A stretch of DNA of 6,899 nucleotides from Rhizobacter sp. Lineage in GTDB: Bacteria > Pseudomonadota > Gammaproteobacteria > Burkholderiales > Burkholderiaceae_C. How positions within the stretch are numbered: position 1 is the first letter of the stretch; each line of letters opens with the position of its first letter. The stretch lies in the NCBI GenBank assembly GCA_025351675.1, contig JANXVK010000210.1, positions 1-6,899 of the forward strand, in the 5' to 3' direction. A program made the position numbers and the translations under genes. The notes beneath the pieces were generated by a model, which was not told where the DNA came from, ran no database searches, and was given only the letters and a program-made list of their open reading frames with translations. Shown here piece after piece: positions 1 to 5,902 of this stretch.

Positions 1-79
1 CCTCGGCACGGCGCTCTTGTGTGAGTTCGCCGTCGAGCCAGGCGTGCAGCGTGAGGTCGTCGATCGGGGCGGGGTTCAT
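1..79 (-). CDS. Probable anti-sigma factor, N-terminal fragment
   Basis: Only the first 26 codons are inside the window; the gene runs off the left edge. Translation from the ATG at 79 begins MNPAPIDDLTLHAWLDGELT and continues QERRAE. Short N-termini of this kind (a D-L-x-L-H-A-x-x-D-G-E-L pattern) are typical of membrane-anchored anti-sigma factors encoded directly after ECF sigma genes; they normally sequester the sigma factor at the inner membrane. The gene starts 18 bp after the sigma-factor stop codon on the same strand, so the two are almost certainly cotranscribed. A GGA about 9 nt before the ATG is a weak ribosome binding site. The membrane segment and any zinc-binding residues lie outside the window, so the call rests on position and the short N-terminus. 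Confidence 0.6.
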   Translation of the reverse strand, partial: MNPAPIDDLTLHAWLDGELTQERRAE

Positions 80-97
80 GCCAGTTCCAGGAGTCGG

Positions 98-634
98 TCA
101 GACGACGCGGCGCAGGGTCTGCGCGGCAGCACCGACCGGCGCGCGACCGTCGAGCAGCGCGCGCAGGGCGACGCGGGCGCGCGAGATGCGCGACATCACG
201 GTGCCGACGGGCACGCGCAGCAGCTCGGCGCATTCGGCATACGAGAGTTGTTCGAGCGTGACCAGCAGCAGCGGTTCGCGCTGCTCGACCGGCAAGCGCT
301 GCAGTGCGGCGACGAGGTCCAGGCGCAGACCGATGTCGGGGGTGTCGCCGGCGTGGCGTTCCTCGATCGCGGCGCGCGCGTCGCTGAGCTCGACCACGGC
401 CGAGCGCGCGTGGCGGCGCCGGTCGTCCATGTGGGCGTTGTGGGCGATGCTCAGGGTCCAGACGAGGATGTCGCGGCGCTGGTCGAACTGGTGCCAGTGG
501 CTGAGCGCGCGCTCCAGCGCGGTCTGGACCAGATCGTCGGCGGCGCTGGTGTCGAACACCAGCGAGCGCGCGTAGCGGCGCAGGCGCGGGATCACACCGA
601 GCAGCTGCTGACGAAAGGCGGGCGGGGCGTCCAC
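98..634 (-). CDS. ECF-type RNA polymerase sigma factor (sigma-70 family)
   Basis: A 178-residue protein of the usual ECF size (two conserved domains, no sigma region 1 or 3). Region 2 spans about residues 8-77: DDLVQTALERAL at 33-44 is the core-binding helix, and W59 followed by IAHNAHMDDRRR (63-74) covers the promoter-melting and -10 recognition part. Region 4 spans about 106-160, with the LQRLPVEQRE turn (111-120) and the -35 recognition helix-turn-helix LSYAECAELLRVPVGTVMSRISRAR. It should redirect RNA polymerase to a stress regulon under control of the anti-sigma factor encoded next. The start is GTG at 634; the frame upstream is open only back to the TAA ending the DinB-family gene, and no ATG gives a complete region 2. 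No Shine-Dalgarno is visible before the GTG. The signal it responds to is unknown. Confidence 0.9.
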   Translation of the reverse strand: MDAPPAFRQQLLGVIPRLRRYARSLVFDTSAADDLVQTALERALSHWHQFDQRRDILVWTLSIAHNAHMDDRRRHARSAVVELSDARAAIEERHAGDTPDIGLRLDLVAALQRLPVEQREPLLLVTLEQLSYAECAELLRVPVGTVMSRISRARVALRALLDGRAPVGAAAQTLRRVV

Positions 635-668
635 AGTCGGGTATACGCGGGCGGGGCCGATTTATTCC
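635..668 (-). promoter_or_regulatory. Candidate ECF-type promoter of the sigma gene
   Basis: On the minus strand, GGAATAAA (668-661) overlaps the stop codon of the DinB-family gene and resembles the GGAA-type -35 element of ECF promoters. After GGAATA and a 16-nt spacer comes GTATAC (646-641). That box lies only 6 nt before the GTG start of the sigma gene, so transcription would begin at or next to the start codon. This fits the absence of a ribosome binding site. Autoregulation is common for ECF sigma factors, but this site is an inference from spacing and similarity only. Confidence 0.35.
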
Positions 669-1246
669 GCGGGCCAGATCGCGGCTTCGCTGAAGCCGAG
701 GGCACGCAAGTCGTCGGCGCGCAGCGGCGCGTCCCAGGTGCAGAAGAACTCGTCGAGCTGCGGCGGCGCCACACCCGTGCCCGACAGCATCGCATGCGCC
801 TGGCCGCGGTGATGCACCTGGTGCTGGAACAGGTGCGCGAGCAGCCGCGGCAGCGGCTCGTGCGTGAGGCCGGCCAGGCGCGGCACGGCGATGACCGTCG
901 CAAGCGCCGCGGCGTCGAGCGGTTCGCACAACGCGATCAGCTGGCGGTCGCTTTCGCGCTGCGCGACCCGCAACGCGGCGCAGCTCGCAAACGGCTGCTC
1001 GGGTTCGTAGAACGCCATGAAGGCGTCGTTCGGCGCGCGTCCGGCGAGGCCACGCTCGATCGCGTCGAGGTAGTACCAGTCGACCGTCAGCGTGTGGTTC
1101 AGCGTCGCCTTGATCGACGGGAAGAAGCCGGTCCGCGGCGCCTCGAACTCGGCCTGCGTGAGCTGTGCGCAGGCACCGAGGAGGCGGTGATTCGCCCAGG
1201 CGTTGTTGAACGCGTGGCTTACGAGATGGCGGGCGAGCAGGTCCAC
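662..1246 (-). CDS. DinB/YfiT-fold family protein (putative metal-dependent enzyme)
   Basis: A 194-residue protein of the DinB/DUF664-like four-helix-bundle superfamily (not the E. coli DinB polymerase). The N-terminal helix LLARHLVSHAFNNAWANHRLL is typical. The likely metal-binding triad is His51 (in ATLNHTLTVDWYY) plus the HxxxH pair His142 and His146 (in LFQHQVHHRGQAHAML). Family members include thiol- or bacillithiol-dependent transferases and many proteins of unknown function, so no reaction is assigned. I chose GTG at 1246 because homologous proteins begin close to this LLARH stretch. A longer frame from TTG at 1279 adds 11 residues (SGIRRHYTGC) with no family character. The gene lies 27 bp upstream of the sigma factor on the same strand and may be its cotranscribed partner. 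It diverges from the flavin reductase gene. Confidence 0.82.
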   Translation of the reverse strand: MDLLARHLVSHAFNNAWANHRLLGACAQLTQAEFEAPRTGFFPSIKATLNHTLTVDWYYLDAIERGLAGRAPNDAFMAFYEPEQPFASCAALRVAQRESDRQLIALCEPLDAAALATVIAVPRLAGLTHEPLPRLLAHLFQHQVHHRGQAHAMLSGTGVAPPQLDEFFCTWDAPLRADDLRALGFSEAAIWPAE

Positions 1247-1252
1247 ACACCC

Positions 1253-1279
1253 AGTGTAGTGGCGGCGAATGCCGGACAA
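1253..1279 (-). promoter_or_regulatory. Possible promoter of the DinB-sigma cluster
   Basis: Minus strand: TTGTCC (1279-1274), 15-nt spacer, TACACT (1258-1253). Both boxes resemble sigma70 elements, but the spacer is short. The -10-like box ends 6 nt before the GTG at 1246, so the transcript would be leaderless or nearly so, consistent with no visible Shine-Dalgarno. The 41-bp gap to the divergent flavin reductase gene leaves little other room for a promoter. Inference only. Confidence 0.25.
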
Positions 1280-1287
1280 TCGCGCTC

Positions 1288-1797
1288 ATGAATCCCCCGC
1301 TTCGCGCCGCAGCGCCCGGCTTTTCGGCACGCGACTTCCGCGCGGCACTCGGCATGTTCGCCACCGGCGTGACGATCGTCACCGCGCGCGGCGCCGACGG
1401 CGCGCCGGTCGGCCTGACCGCCAACTCGTTCAACTCGGTCTCGCTGAAACCGCCACTGGTGTTGTGGAGCCTGGCGCGCAGCGCCGGCTCGATGCCGCAC
1501 TTCGAGCGCGGCTCGCACTACGCGATCAACATCCTCAGCGCCGACCAGCATGCGCTGGCCGAGCGTTTCGCGAGCAAGGCCGCCGACCGGTTCGACGGCG
1601 TCGCGTTCAGCGAAGGCGTCGGCGGCGCGCCTGTCCTCGATGGTTCGGCCGCGGTGTTCGAGTGCTTCAACCGCAGCCGCTACGAAGAAGGCGACCACGT
1701 CATCTTCGTCGGCGAGGTCGAGCGCTGCGCCTGGCGCGACGGCGCGCAGCCGCTGATCTTCCACGGCGGGCGCTACTTCACCGAGTTGCCGCTGTAG
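1288..1797 (+). CDS. Flavin reductase domain protein (FMN-binding, HpaC/RutF-like)
   Basis: A 169-residue single-domain protein of the flavin reductase family (split-barrel FMN-binding fold). Family features in order: FRAALGMFATGVTIVTA (residues 17-33), the GLTANSFNSVSLKPPLVLWSL segment that binds FMN phosphate and the isoalloxazine ring, AINILSADQHALAERFA in the middle, and GDHVIFVGEVE followed by PLIFHGGRYFTEL at the C-terminus. Such proteins use NAD(P)H to reduce FMN or FAD and pass it to a separate flavin monooxygenase in the cytoplasm. No monooxygenase partner is next to it, so the physiological partner is unknown. The ATG at 1288 gives the normal short N-terminus; no clear Shine-Dalgarno precedes it. 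Its last 20 bp overlap, tail to tail, the end of the fourth transporter-operon gene. Confidence 0.9.
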   Translation: MNPPLRAAAPGFSARDFRAALGMFATGVTIVTARGADGAPVGLTANSFNSVSLKPPLVLWSLARSAGSMPHFERGSHYAINILSADQHALAERFASKAADRFDGVAFSEGVGGAPVLDGSAAVFECFNRSRYEEGDHVIFVGEVERCAWRDGAQPLIFHGGRYFTELPL

Positions 1798-2416
1798 GTT
1801 CGGGCGCGAGCTTGCCGAGGTAGGCGCGCACGTGCGGCAACTCGACCAGCGCGTCGAACGATGCCGCCTGCGAGACGCTGCCGTTGTGCACGAACAGAAA
1901 GCGGTCGCAGCTTTCGCGCAGGATGTCGAGATGGAACGGCTCGTTCGGGTGCATGCACAGGAACACCAGCCGGTTCTCGGCGCGCAGCTCGCGAAAGAAG
2001 TCGAGCATGAAGCCGATGTAGCCGTCCTGCGTGTTGAACTGCGGCTCGTCGAACAGATGCACCAGCGGCGAATCGGTCGCGGCACGCTCCATCATGAACG
2101 CCGGCTTGGTGCGCTTGAAGGTGCGCAACTGGTACGACTGGTGGTAGTGGACCGCGACCCGGTCGCGCTCGTGGTAGCGCACCGCGTGGATGTCCTGGCC
2201 GTTCACCAGCACGCGGCCCGCGCTCGGCTGGTTGCCGCCGGTGATGAGCTCGAACAGCGTCGTCTTGCCCGAACCGTTCGGCCCCATCACACCGACGACG
2301 CAGGGCTTGTCGACCGTGAAGTCGGCCTCGAGCGAGAAGGTCACGCGCTTGTTGACGAGGCCGCGCGTGTAGCGCTTCGCGAGCCGGTCGACGTGGAGCA
2401 AAGGTGTCGTCGCCAT
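1778..2416 (-). CDS. Atypical ABC ATPase lacking the signature motif, fourth gene of a HAAT transporter operon
   Basis: A 212-residue ABC-type nucleotide-binding protein. Visible: Walker A GPNGSGKTT (45-53), a Q-loop-like YHQSYQ (91-96), Walker B LVHLFDEP (118-125) with the catalytic Glu124, and an H-loop His156 in FLCMHPNEP. Missing: LSGGQ or any variant. Only about 25 residues separate the Q-loop region from Walker B, against roughly 70 in ordinary ABC ATPases, so nearly the whole helical subdomain is absent. The usual D-loop is replaced by QFNTQDGYIGF. The frame is intact and the text around the motifs is well formed, so this looks like a stable design and not a decaying gene. It starts 4 bp after livF, placing it in the operon. 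A standard ABC head-to-tail dimer needs the partner's signature motif, so it may be regulatory or pair asymmetrically with LivG or LivF; that is inference. Its 3' end overlaps the convergent flavin reductase gene by 20 bp. Confidence 0.85.
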   Translation of the reverse strand: MATTPLLHVDRLAKRYTRGLVNKRVTFSLEADFTVDKPCVVGVMGPNGSGKTTLFELITGGNQPSAGRVLVNGQDIHAVRYHERDRVAVHYHQSYQLRTFKRTKPAFMMERAATDSPLVHLFDEPQFNTQDGYIGFMLDFFRELRAENRLVFLCMHPNEPFHLDILRESCDRFLFVHNGSVSQAASFDALVELPHVRAYLGKLAPEPTAATR

Positions 2417-2420
2417 CTCG

Positions 2421-3116
2421 TCAAACCCCCAGCAGGTGGGCGCGCTTGGCAGCGTCGTTCAGCAACTCGGCGGCCGGCCCTTCGTGAACGATGCAGCCGC
2501 GGTTCATCACGTACACGCGGTCGGCGACCGCGAGCGCGCTCTGCACGTTCTGCTCGACCACGAGCACCGCGATGCCTTCCTGCTTGAGGCGCGTGATGGT
2601 CTTCATCACGTCCTGCACGACCTTGGGCGCGAGGCCCTGGCTCGGCTCGTCGAACAGCACCAGGCCGGGCGCGCCGACGAGCGCGCGCGAGATCGCCACC
2701 ATCTGCATCTCGCCGCCCGAGAGGTTCTCGCACTCGCGGTGCATCAGGTGCTCGAGCGCGCTGAAGATCTCGAAGCACTCGCGCTCGTGCCAAGCGCGGA
2801 ACGCGGTCTTCTTGCGCGCGATCGCGAGGTTGCGTGCCACCGTGAGCGTCGGGAAGATACGCCGGTCGTCGGGCACCCAGCCCAAGCCCATGCGGGCGAT
2901 CTCGTGGGTCGTCAGGCGCGTCACTTCGCGGCCGTTGAAGCGGACCTTGCCCGAGCGCGCCGGCGTCAGGCCGAGCACGCTGCGCAAGGTGGTCGTCTTG
3001 CCGGCGCCGTTCGGCCCGAGCAGCGCGACGACCTCGCCGGGCGCGATCTTCAGCGACACGTCGAACAGCACCTGGGTGTCGCCGTAGTAGGTCTGGAGGT
3101 GGTCGAGCGCGAGCAT
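2421..3116 (-). CDS. livF: ABC transporter ATP-binding protein, LivF type
   Basis: A 231-residue cytoplasmic ATPase of the branched-chain amino acid (HAAT) uptake family. Walker A GPNGAGKTT is at 34-42, the VPDDRRIFPTLTVARNL segment that is diagnostic of LivF at about 81-97, signature LSGGE at 132-136, Walker B LVLFDEP at 152-158 with Glu157, and EPSQGLAP as D-loop. The H-loop position is Gln (VVEQN, Q189), which is normal in LivF. It should form a heterodimer with LivG and drive transport by ATP hydrolysis. Its ATG overlaps the LivG stop by one base (TGATG), suggesting translational coupling; a GGAG lies 10 nt upstream. HAAT systems carry leucine-type amino acids, urea, amides and other compounds, so the substrate is not assigned. 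Confidence 0.92.
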   Translation of the reverse strand: MLALDHLQTYYGDTQVLFDVSLKIAPGEVVALLGPNGAGKTTTLRSVLGLTPARSGKVRFNGREVTRLTTHEIARMGLGWVPDDRRIFPTLTVARNLAIARKKTAFRAWHERECFEIFSALEHLMHRECENLSGGEMQMVAISRALVGAPGLVLFDEPSQGLAPKVVQDVMKTITRLKQEGIAVLVVEQNVQSALAVADRVYVMNRGCIVHEGPAAELLNDAAKRAHLLGV

Positions 3117-3889
3117 CAGGCGGTCACTCCATCAAGCATCCGGGGTGCAGCGAGCTGGCCGAGGTTGGAACGCTGCACCCAAGGGTTGTCGCGCAGCTGG
3201 TCGGGCGTGCCCTGCGCGATCACCTGGCCCCAGTGGATCACCGAGAGCCGGTCGGCGAGGCGGAACAGGAAGCGCATGTCGTGCTCGATGACCACGATCG
3301 TCACCTGCCGTTTCAGCTCGTCGACCAGATCGGCGAGGCGGGCGGTGGCCTCGGCACCGAGGCCGGCGGTCGGCTCGTCGAGGAACAGCAGGCGCGGCTG
3401 CGCGGCCAGCGCGACCGCGATCTCGAGCGCGCGGCGTTCGCCGTACGACAACCCGCTGACGACCGCGCGTTCCTTGCCCGCGAGACCGACGCGCGCCAGG
3501 ATCGCCGCGGCCTGCTGCTCCGCCGCGGTGTTCGCGCGCAGATCGCGCCACGGGTTGAAGCCCTGCGCGCGCACGGCCGGCAGCGCGACCAGCACGTTGT
3601 CGAGCGCGTGGTAATCGTTGAACAGGTTCATCACCTGGAACGAGCGCGAGATGCCCTTGCGTGCGATCTCGCGCGGCTCCAGGCCGGTGATGTCTTCACC
3701 GGCGAAGCGCACCGTGCCGCGGTCGGGTTTGAAGCGTCCGGTCAGCACGTTGAAGCAGGTCGTCTTGCCGGCGCCGTTCGGGCCCATGATGCCGTGCAGT
3801 TGGCCTTCCTCGAAGGTCAGCGAGATGTCTTGCAGCACGACCTGGTCGCCGAAGCGCTTGTGCAGGTGGGTGGCTTCAAACAGGGCCAT
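3116..3889 (-). CDS. livG: ABC transporter ATP-binding protein, LivG type
   Basis: A 257-residue ATPase of the HAAT family. Walker A GPNGAGKTT at 36-44, Q-loop in ISRSFQVMNLF (Q85), the LivG-type signature LSYGE at 147-151 followed by RRALEIA, Walker B LLFLDEP at 167-173, D-loop AGLGAEA, and H-loop His203 in VIEHDM. The C-terminal GQVIAQGTPDQLRDNPWV block is the usual LivG tail. It pairs with LivF under the permease. The ATG at 3889 has the best ribosome binding site in the window (AAGGAGG, 6 nt upstream), which fixes the start inside the last codons of livM, a 14-bp overlap. The strong site may keep LivG well expressed within the operon. Confidence 0.93.
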   Translation of the reverse strand: MALFEATHLHKRFGDQVVLQDISLTFEEGQLHGIMGPNGAGKTTCFNVLTGRFKPDRGTVRFAGEDITGLEPREIARKGISRSFQVMNLFNDYHALDNVLVALPAVRAQGFNPWRDLRANTAAEQQAAAILARVGLAGKERAVVSGLSYGERRALEIAVALAAQPRLLFLDEPTAGLGAEATARLADLVDELKRQVTIVVIEHDMRFLFRLADRLSVIHWGQVIAQGTPDQLRDNPWVQRSNLGQLAAPRMLDGVTA

Positions 3890-4916
3890 GCAGGGCCTCC
3901 TTGGGCGCAGGTGCGGCGGCGGCGTTCGACGCGGCCGGCGTGGTGTTGCGGCGGCGTTGCATCGCGGCCTGCCAGATGCCGGCGATGCCTTCGGGCTTCC
4001 ACATCACGAGCACGACGAACAGCAGGCCGTACCAGAGCAGCCAGGTCTCGGTGGTGGCGCCGAGCACGTCGCGGGCAAGTATGAAGAAGAGGGCACCGAT
4101 CGCCGGCCCCCAGAAGCTCACCAGCCCGCCGCCGACCAGCACCATCATCACGACGAAGCCCGACGAGTGCAGGCTCATCACGTTCGGGTAGGCGGACTGC
4201 TGGGCCATCGCGAACATCGCGCCAGCGAGCCCGGCCACGCCGGAGGCGATCGTGAAGCTCACCCACTTGTAGAGCCAGACGTTGTGGCCGACGAACGCGG
4301 CGCGCAACTCGTTCTGCTTGATCGCACTGAGGATGCGGCCGAACGGCGAATGCACGAGCCGCCACAGCGCCATCACGACCACGGCGAACAGCGCGAGGCA
4401 GAAGTAGAACAGCGCGTCGTTGCTCTTCAGGTCGAACGCCGCGACGCCGAGGTCGAGCACCGGCCGGCGGATATTGAGCAAGCCGTCTTCGCCGCCGGTC
4501 ACGCTGTGCCACTTGATCGAGACGAACCAGAACACCTGACCGAACGCGATCGTCAGCAGCGCGAAGTAGATGCCGCGCTTGTGCGAGACGCACAGCCCGA
4601 CCAGCGCCGCCGCCACCGCAGTGGCGAGAACCGCGCCGCCCAGATCGAACCACAGGTTGCCCCAGACGCGCTGTTGCAACAGCCCGAACGCGTAGGCACC
4701 GACACCGAAGAACGCGCCGTGTCCGAACGATGGCAGGCCGGTGTAGCCGAGCATCAGGTTGTAGCCCAGCGCGAACAGCATCCAGATCATCACCTCGAGC
4801 GCGAGGTACTGGTAGAGCCCGACCTGCGCGAGCCACAACGGCGTGCTGGCCAAGACCCCCAGCAAGATCAACAGCGGCACCGGCAGCAACGCGGCGCGAT
4901 CGGGAGCGGTTTGCAT
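3876..4916 (-). CDS. livM: HAAT-family ABC transporter permease, LivM type
   Basis: A 346-residue inner-membrane permease. Hydrophobic segments lie at roughly 12-30, 36-55, 62-82, 92-111, 115-134, 167-186, 215-240, 252-285 and 292-308. Family hallmarks are LGYNLMLGYTGLPSFGHGAFFGVGAYA (50-76), GIYFALLTIAFGQVFW (115-130), and the cytoplasmic ATPase-coupling loop SPFGRILSAIKQNELRAAFVG (190-210). The C-terminal tail after about 315 is Ala/Pro-rich and probably disordered. LivM normally forms a heterodimer with LivH and receives substrate from a periplasmic binding protein; neither gene is in the window, although livM is the first gene of its operon. It diverges from the RpiR-family regulator across a 119-bp AT-rich region. 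No good Shine-Dalgarno precedes the ATG. Confidence 0.92.
   Translation of the reverse strand: MQTAPDRAALLPVPLLILLGVLASTPLWLAQVGLYQYLALEVMIWMLFALGYNLMLGYTGLPSFGHGAFFGVGAYAFGLLQQRVWGNLWFDLGGAVLATAVAAALVGLCVSHKRGIYFALLTIAFGQVFWFVSIKWHSVTGGEDGLLNIRRPVLDLGVAAFDLKSNDALFYFCLALFAVVVMALWRLVHSPFGRILSAIKQNELRAAFVGHNVWLYKWVSFTIASGVAGLAGAMFAMAQQSAYPNVMSLHSSGFVVMMVLVGGGLVSFWGPAIGALFFILARDVLGATTETWLLWYGLLFVVLVMWKPEGIAGIWQAAMQRRRNTTPAASNAAAAPAPKEALHGPV
3896..3902 (-). promoter_or_regulatory. Shine-Dalgarno site of livG
   Basis: AAGGAGG on the minus strand, 6 nt before the livG ATG and lying inside the 3' end of livM. It decides the livG start and is clearly stronger than the sites before the other genes here. 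Confidence 0.8.
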
Positions 4917-4929
4917 GACGTGTGAAAGA

Positions 4930-4951
4930 AGGTTTGAACGACAGGTTTGAA
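4930..4951. repeat. Direct repeat in the livM leader
   Basis: AGGTTTGAA occurs at 4930-4938 and again at 4943-4951, a 13-bp period, just upstream of the livM start (reading TTCAAACCT on the livM strand). It may be chance in an AT-rich leader or a tandem half-site for a regulator. Confidence 0.45.
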
Positions 4952-4960
4952 AAAAAGAAA

Positions 4961-4989
4961 TGGACAGGAAGAAATGTACGTTCTATTAT
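4961..4989 (+). promoter_or_regulatory. Sigma70-like promoter of the RpiR-family gene
   Basis: TGGACA (4961-4966), a 17-nt spacer and TATTAT (4984-4989) each match the sigma70 consensus at five of six positions with ideal spacing. Transcription would start near 4996, giving a leader of about 40 nt before the ATG at 5036. The leader has no obvious Shine-Dalgarno. Confidence 0.6.
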
Positions 4990-5000
4990 TTAAACGCGCA

Positions 5001-5014
5001 CGAATATTTATTCG
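5001..5014. promoter_or_regulatory. Palindromic candidate operator (CGAA-N6-TTCG)
   Basis: CGAATATTTATTCG is a perfect inverted repeat with 6-bp arms and a 2-bp centre. It lies just after the predicted transcription start of the RpiR-family gene, a good place for repression by blocking the promoter. From memory, rhizobial IolR (same family) binds a GGAA-N6-TTCC palindrome; the spacing and inner GAA/TTC match here. Binding by the adjacent regulator is inferred. Confidence 0.55.
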
Positions 5015-5035
5015 ATTCTGTTCTCACCCCATGCC

Positions 5036-5902
5036 ATGACCGCACCCGCCACCACATTCGACGAACTGAAAGAAGCGATCGCGCAGGCGTACCCCACGCT
5101 CTCGCCGCAGCTGCAGCGTCTGGCCCGCTTCGCGCTCGACAAGCCGCACGATCTGGCGCTGGGCACCGTCGCGGCGGTGGCGCAGACGAATGGCGTGCAA
5201 CCTTCCTCGATGATCCGCTTCGCGAACGCGCTTGGCTTCAGCGGTTTCACGCAGATGCAGCAGGTGTTCCAGAGCCACTTGGTCGAGCGCTCCACGCCGT
5301 ACCGCGAGCGCATCGAGCAGCTGCGGCGTGGGCCGCGTGTCAGCGAGGCGCGCGGCGACGACGTGCTGCACGGCTTCGTCGGCAAGGCGATCAGCGAGCT
5401 TCGCCAGCTCGAAGAGAACGTGCCACCCGCCCAGATGGCCGCTGGCGCGCGTGTGCTGGCGCGCGCTCCACAGATCCACGTGCTCGCGCAGCGCCGCGCG
5501 TTCCCGGTCGCGTACTACCTCGCGTACGCGCTGAATCAGCTGGAGCTCCGCACCCAGTTGCTGGCCGGTGTCGGCGGCATGCTCGGCGACTTCGCGCACG
5601 GCATCGTCAAGGGCGATGCGCTGCTGGTCGCGAGCTTTCGCAACTACTCGCCGCAGGTGATCGAGATGGCCACGGCCTGCCGCGAGCGCGGCGTCAGCGT
5701 GGTCGCGATCACCGACAGTCCGCTGTCGCCGTTGCGGCCTGCCGCCGACGTGTGCTTCGTGCTCGGCGACGACTCGACCCAGCCGTTCCGCTCGCTGGTG
5801 GGCCCGATGTGCTTGGCGCAGGCACTGGTGGTCTGCACCGGGCACGAGATCGCCGCAGCGGCGGGCAAACCGAAAGCGATACGCAAGGGGCAACACAAAT
5901 GA
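5036..5902 (+). CDS. RpiR-family transcriptional regulator, likely IolR-like
   Basis: A 288-residue regulator. The N-terminal RpiR helix-turn-helix domain covers about 1-85, with LSPQLQRLARFALDKP (22-37) and the recognition stretch VAAVAQTNGVQPSSMIRFANALGFSGF (45-71). The C-terminal SIS domain covers about 130-270 and normally binds a phosphosugar; IHVLAQRRAFPVAYYLAYAL and LLVASFRNYSPQVIEMATACRERGVSVVAITDSPLSPL form its sugar-phosphate pocket. Overlap with iolC (ATGA) suggests control of myo-inositol catabolism, probably as a repressor released by an inositol pathway intermediate. The start at 5036 gives a complete N-terminus; another ATG at 5031 is out of frame. It may also act on the divergent livM operon. 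An exact role as IolR is not proven by sequence. Confidence 0.9.
   Translation: MTAPATTFDELKEAIAQAYPTLSPQLQRLARFALDKPHDLALGTVAAVAQTNGVQPSSMIRFANALGFSGFTQMQQVFQSHLVERSTPYRERIEQLRRGPRVSEARGDDVLHGFVGKAISELRQLEENVPPAQMAAGARVLARAPQIHVLAQRRAFPVAYYLAYALNQLELRTQLLAGVGGMLGDFAHGIVKGDALLVASFRNYSPQVIEMATACRERGVSVVAITDSPLSPLRPAADVCFVLGDDSTQPFRSLVGPMCLAQALVVCTGHEIAAAAGKPKAIRKGQHK

Larger units (their letters stand above)
4917..5035. promoter_or_regulatory. Divergent livM / rpiR-family control region
   Basis: This AT-rich stretch contrasts sharply with the GC-rich genes around it and must carry the promoters for both divergent transcripts. It contains an A7 run (4950-4956), two copies of AGGTTTGAA, a sigma70-like promoter for the regulator and a perfect palindrome. 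I could not identify a convincing -35/-10 pair for livM on the minus strand. Confidence 0.75.

Noticed and set aside
17..1291. A 424-codon open frame on the plus strand opposite the sigma-factor and DinB-family genes
   Set aside because: Its product is Arg/Ala/Gly-rich with no recognisable domain; it is the antisense shadow expected in GC-rich DNA over well-supported minus-strand genes.
1778..2416. Frameshift or premature fusion as the reason for the missing ABC signature
   Set aside because: The frame is continuous, motifs before and after the gap are in the same frame, and neither of the other frames contains an LSGGQ-like or helical-domain sequence.
2421..3116. Gln in place of the H-loop His in LivF as an inactivating change
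   Set aside because: The VEQN form at this position is normal in LivF proteins.
3618..4925. A 435-codon open frame on the plus strand across livG and livM
   Set aside because: The product is rich in His, Arg, Gln and Glu with no domain, typical of antisense reading of a permease gene; LivM on the other strand has clear membrane segments and family motifs.
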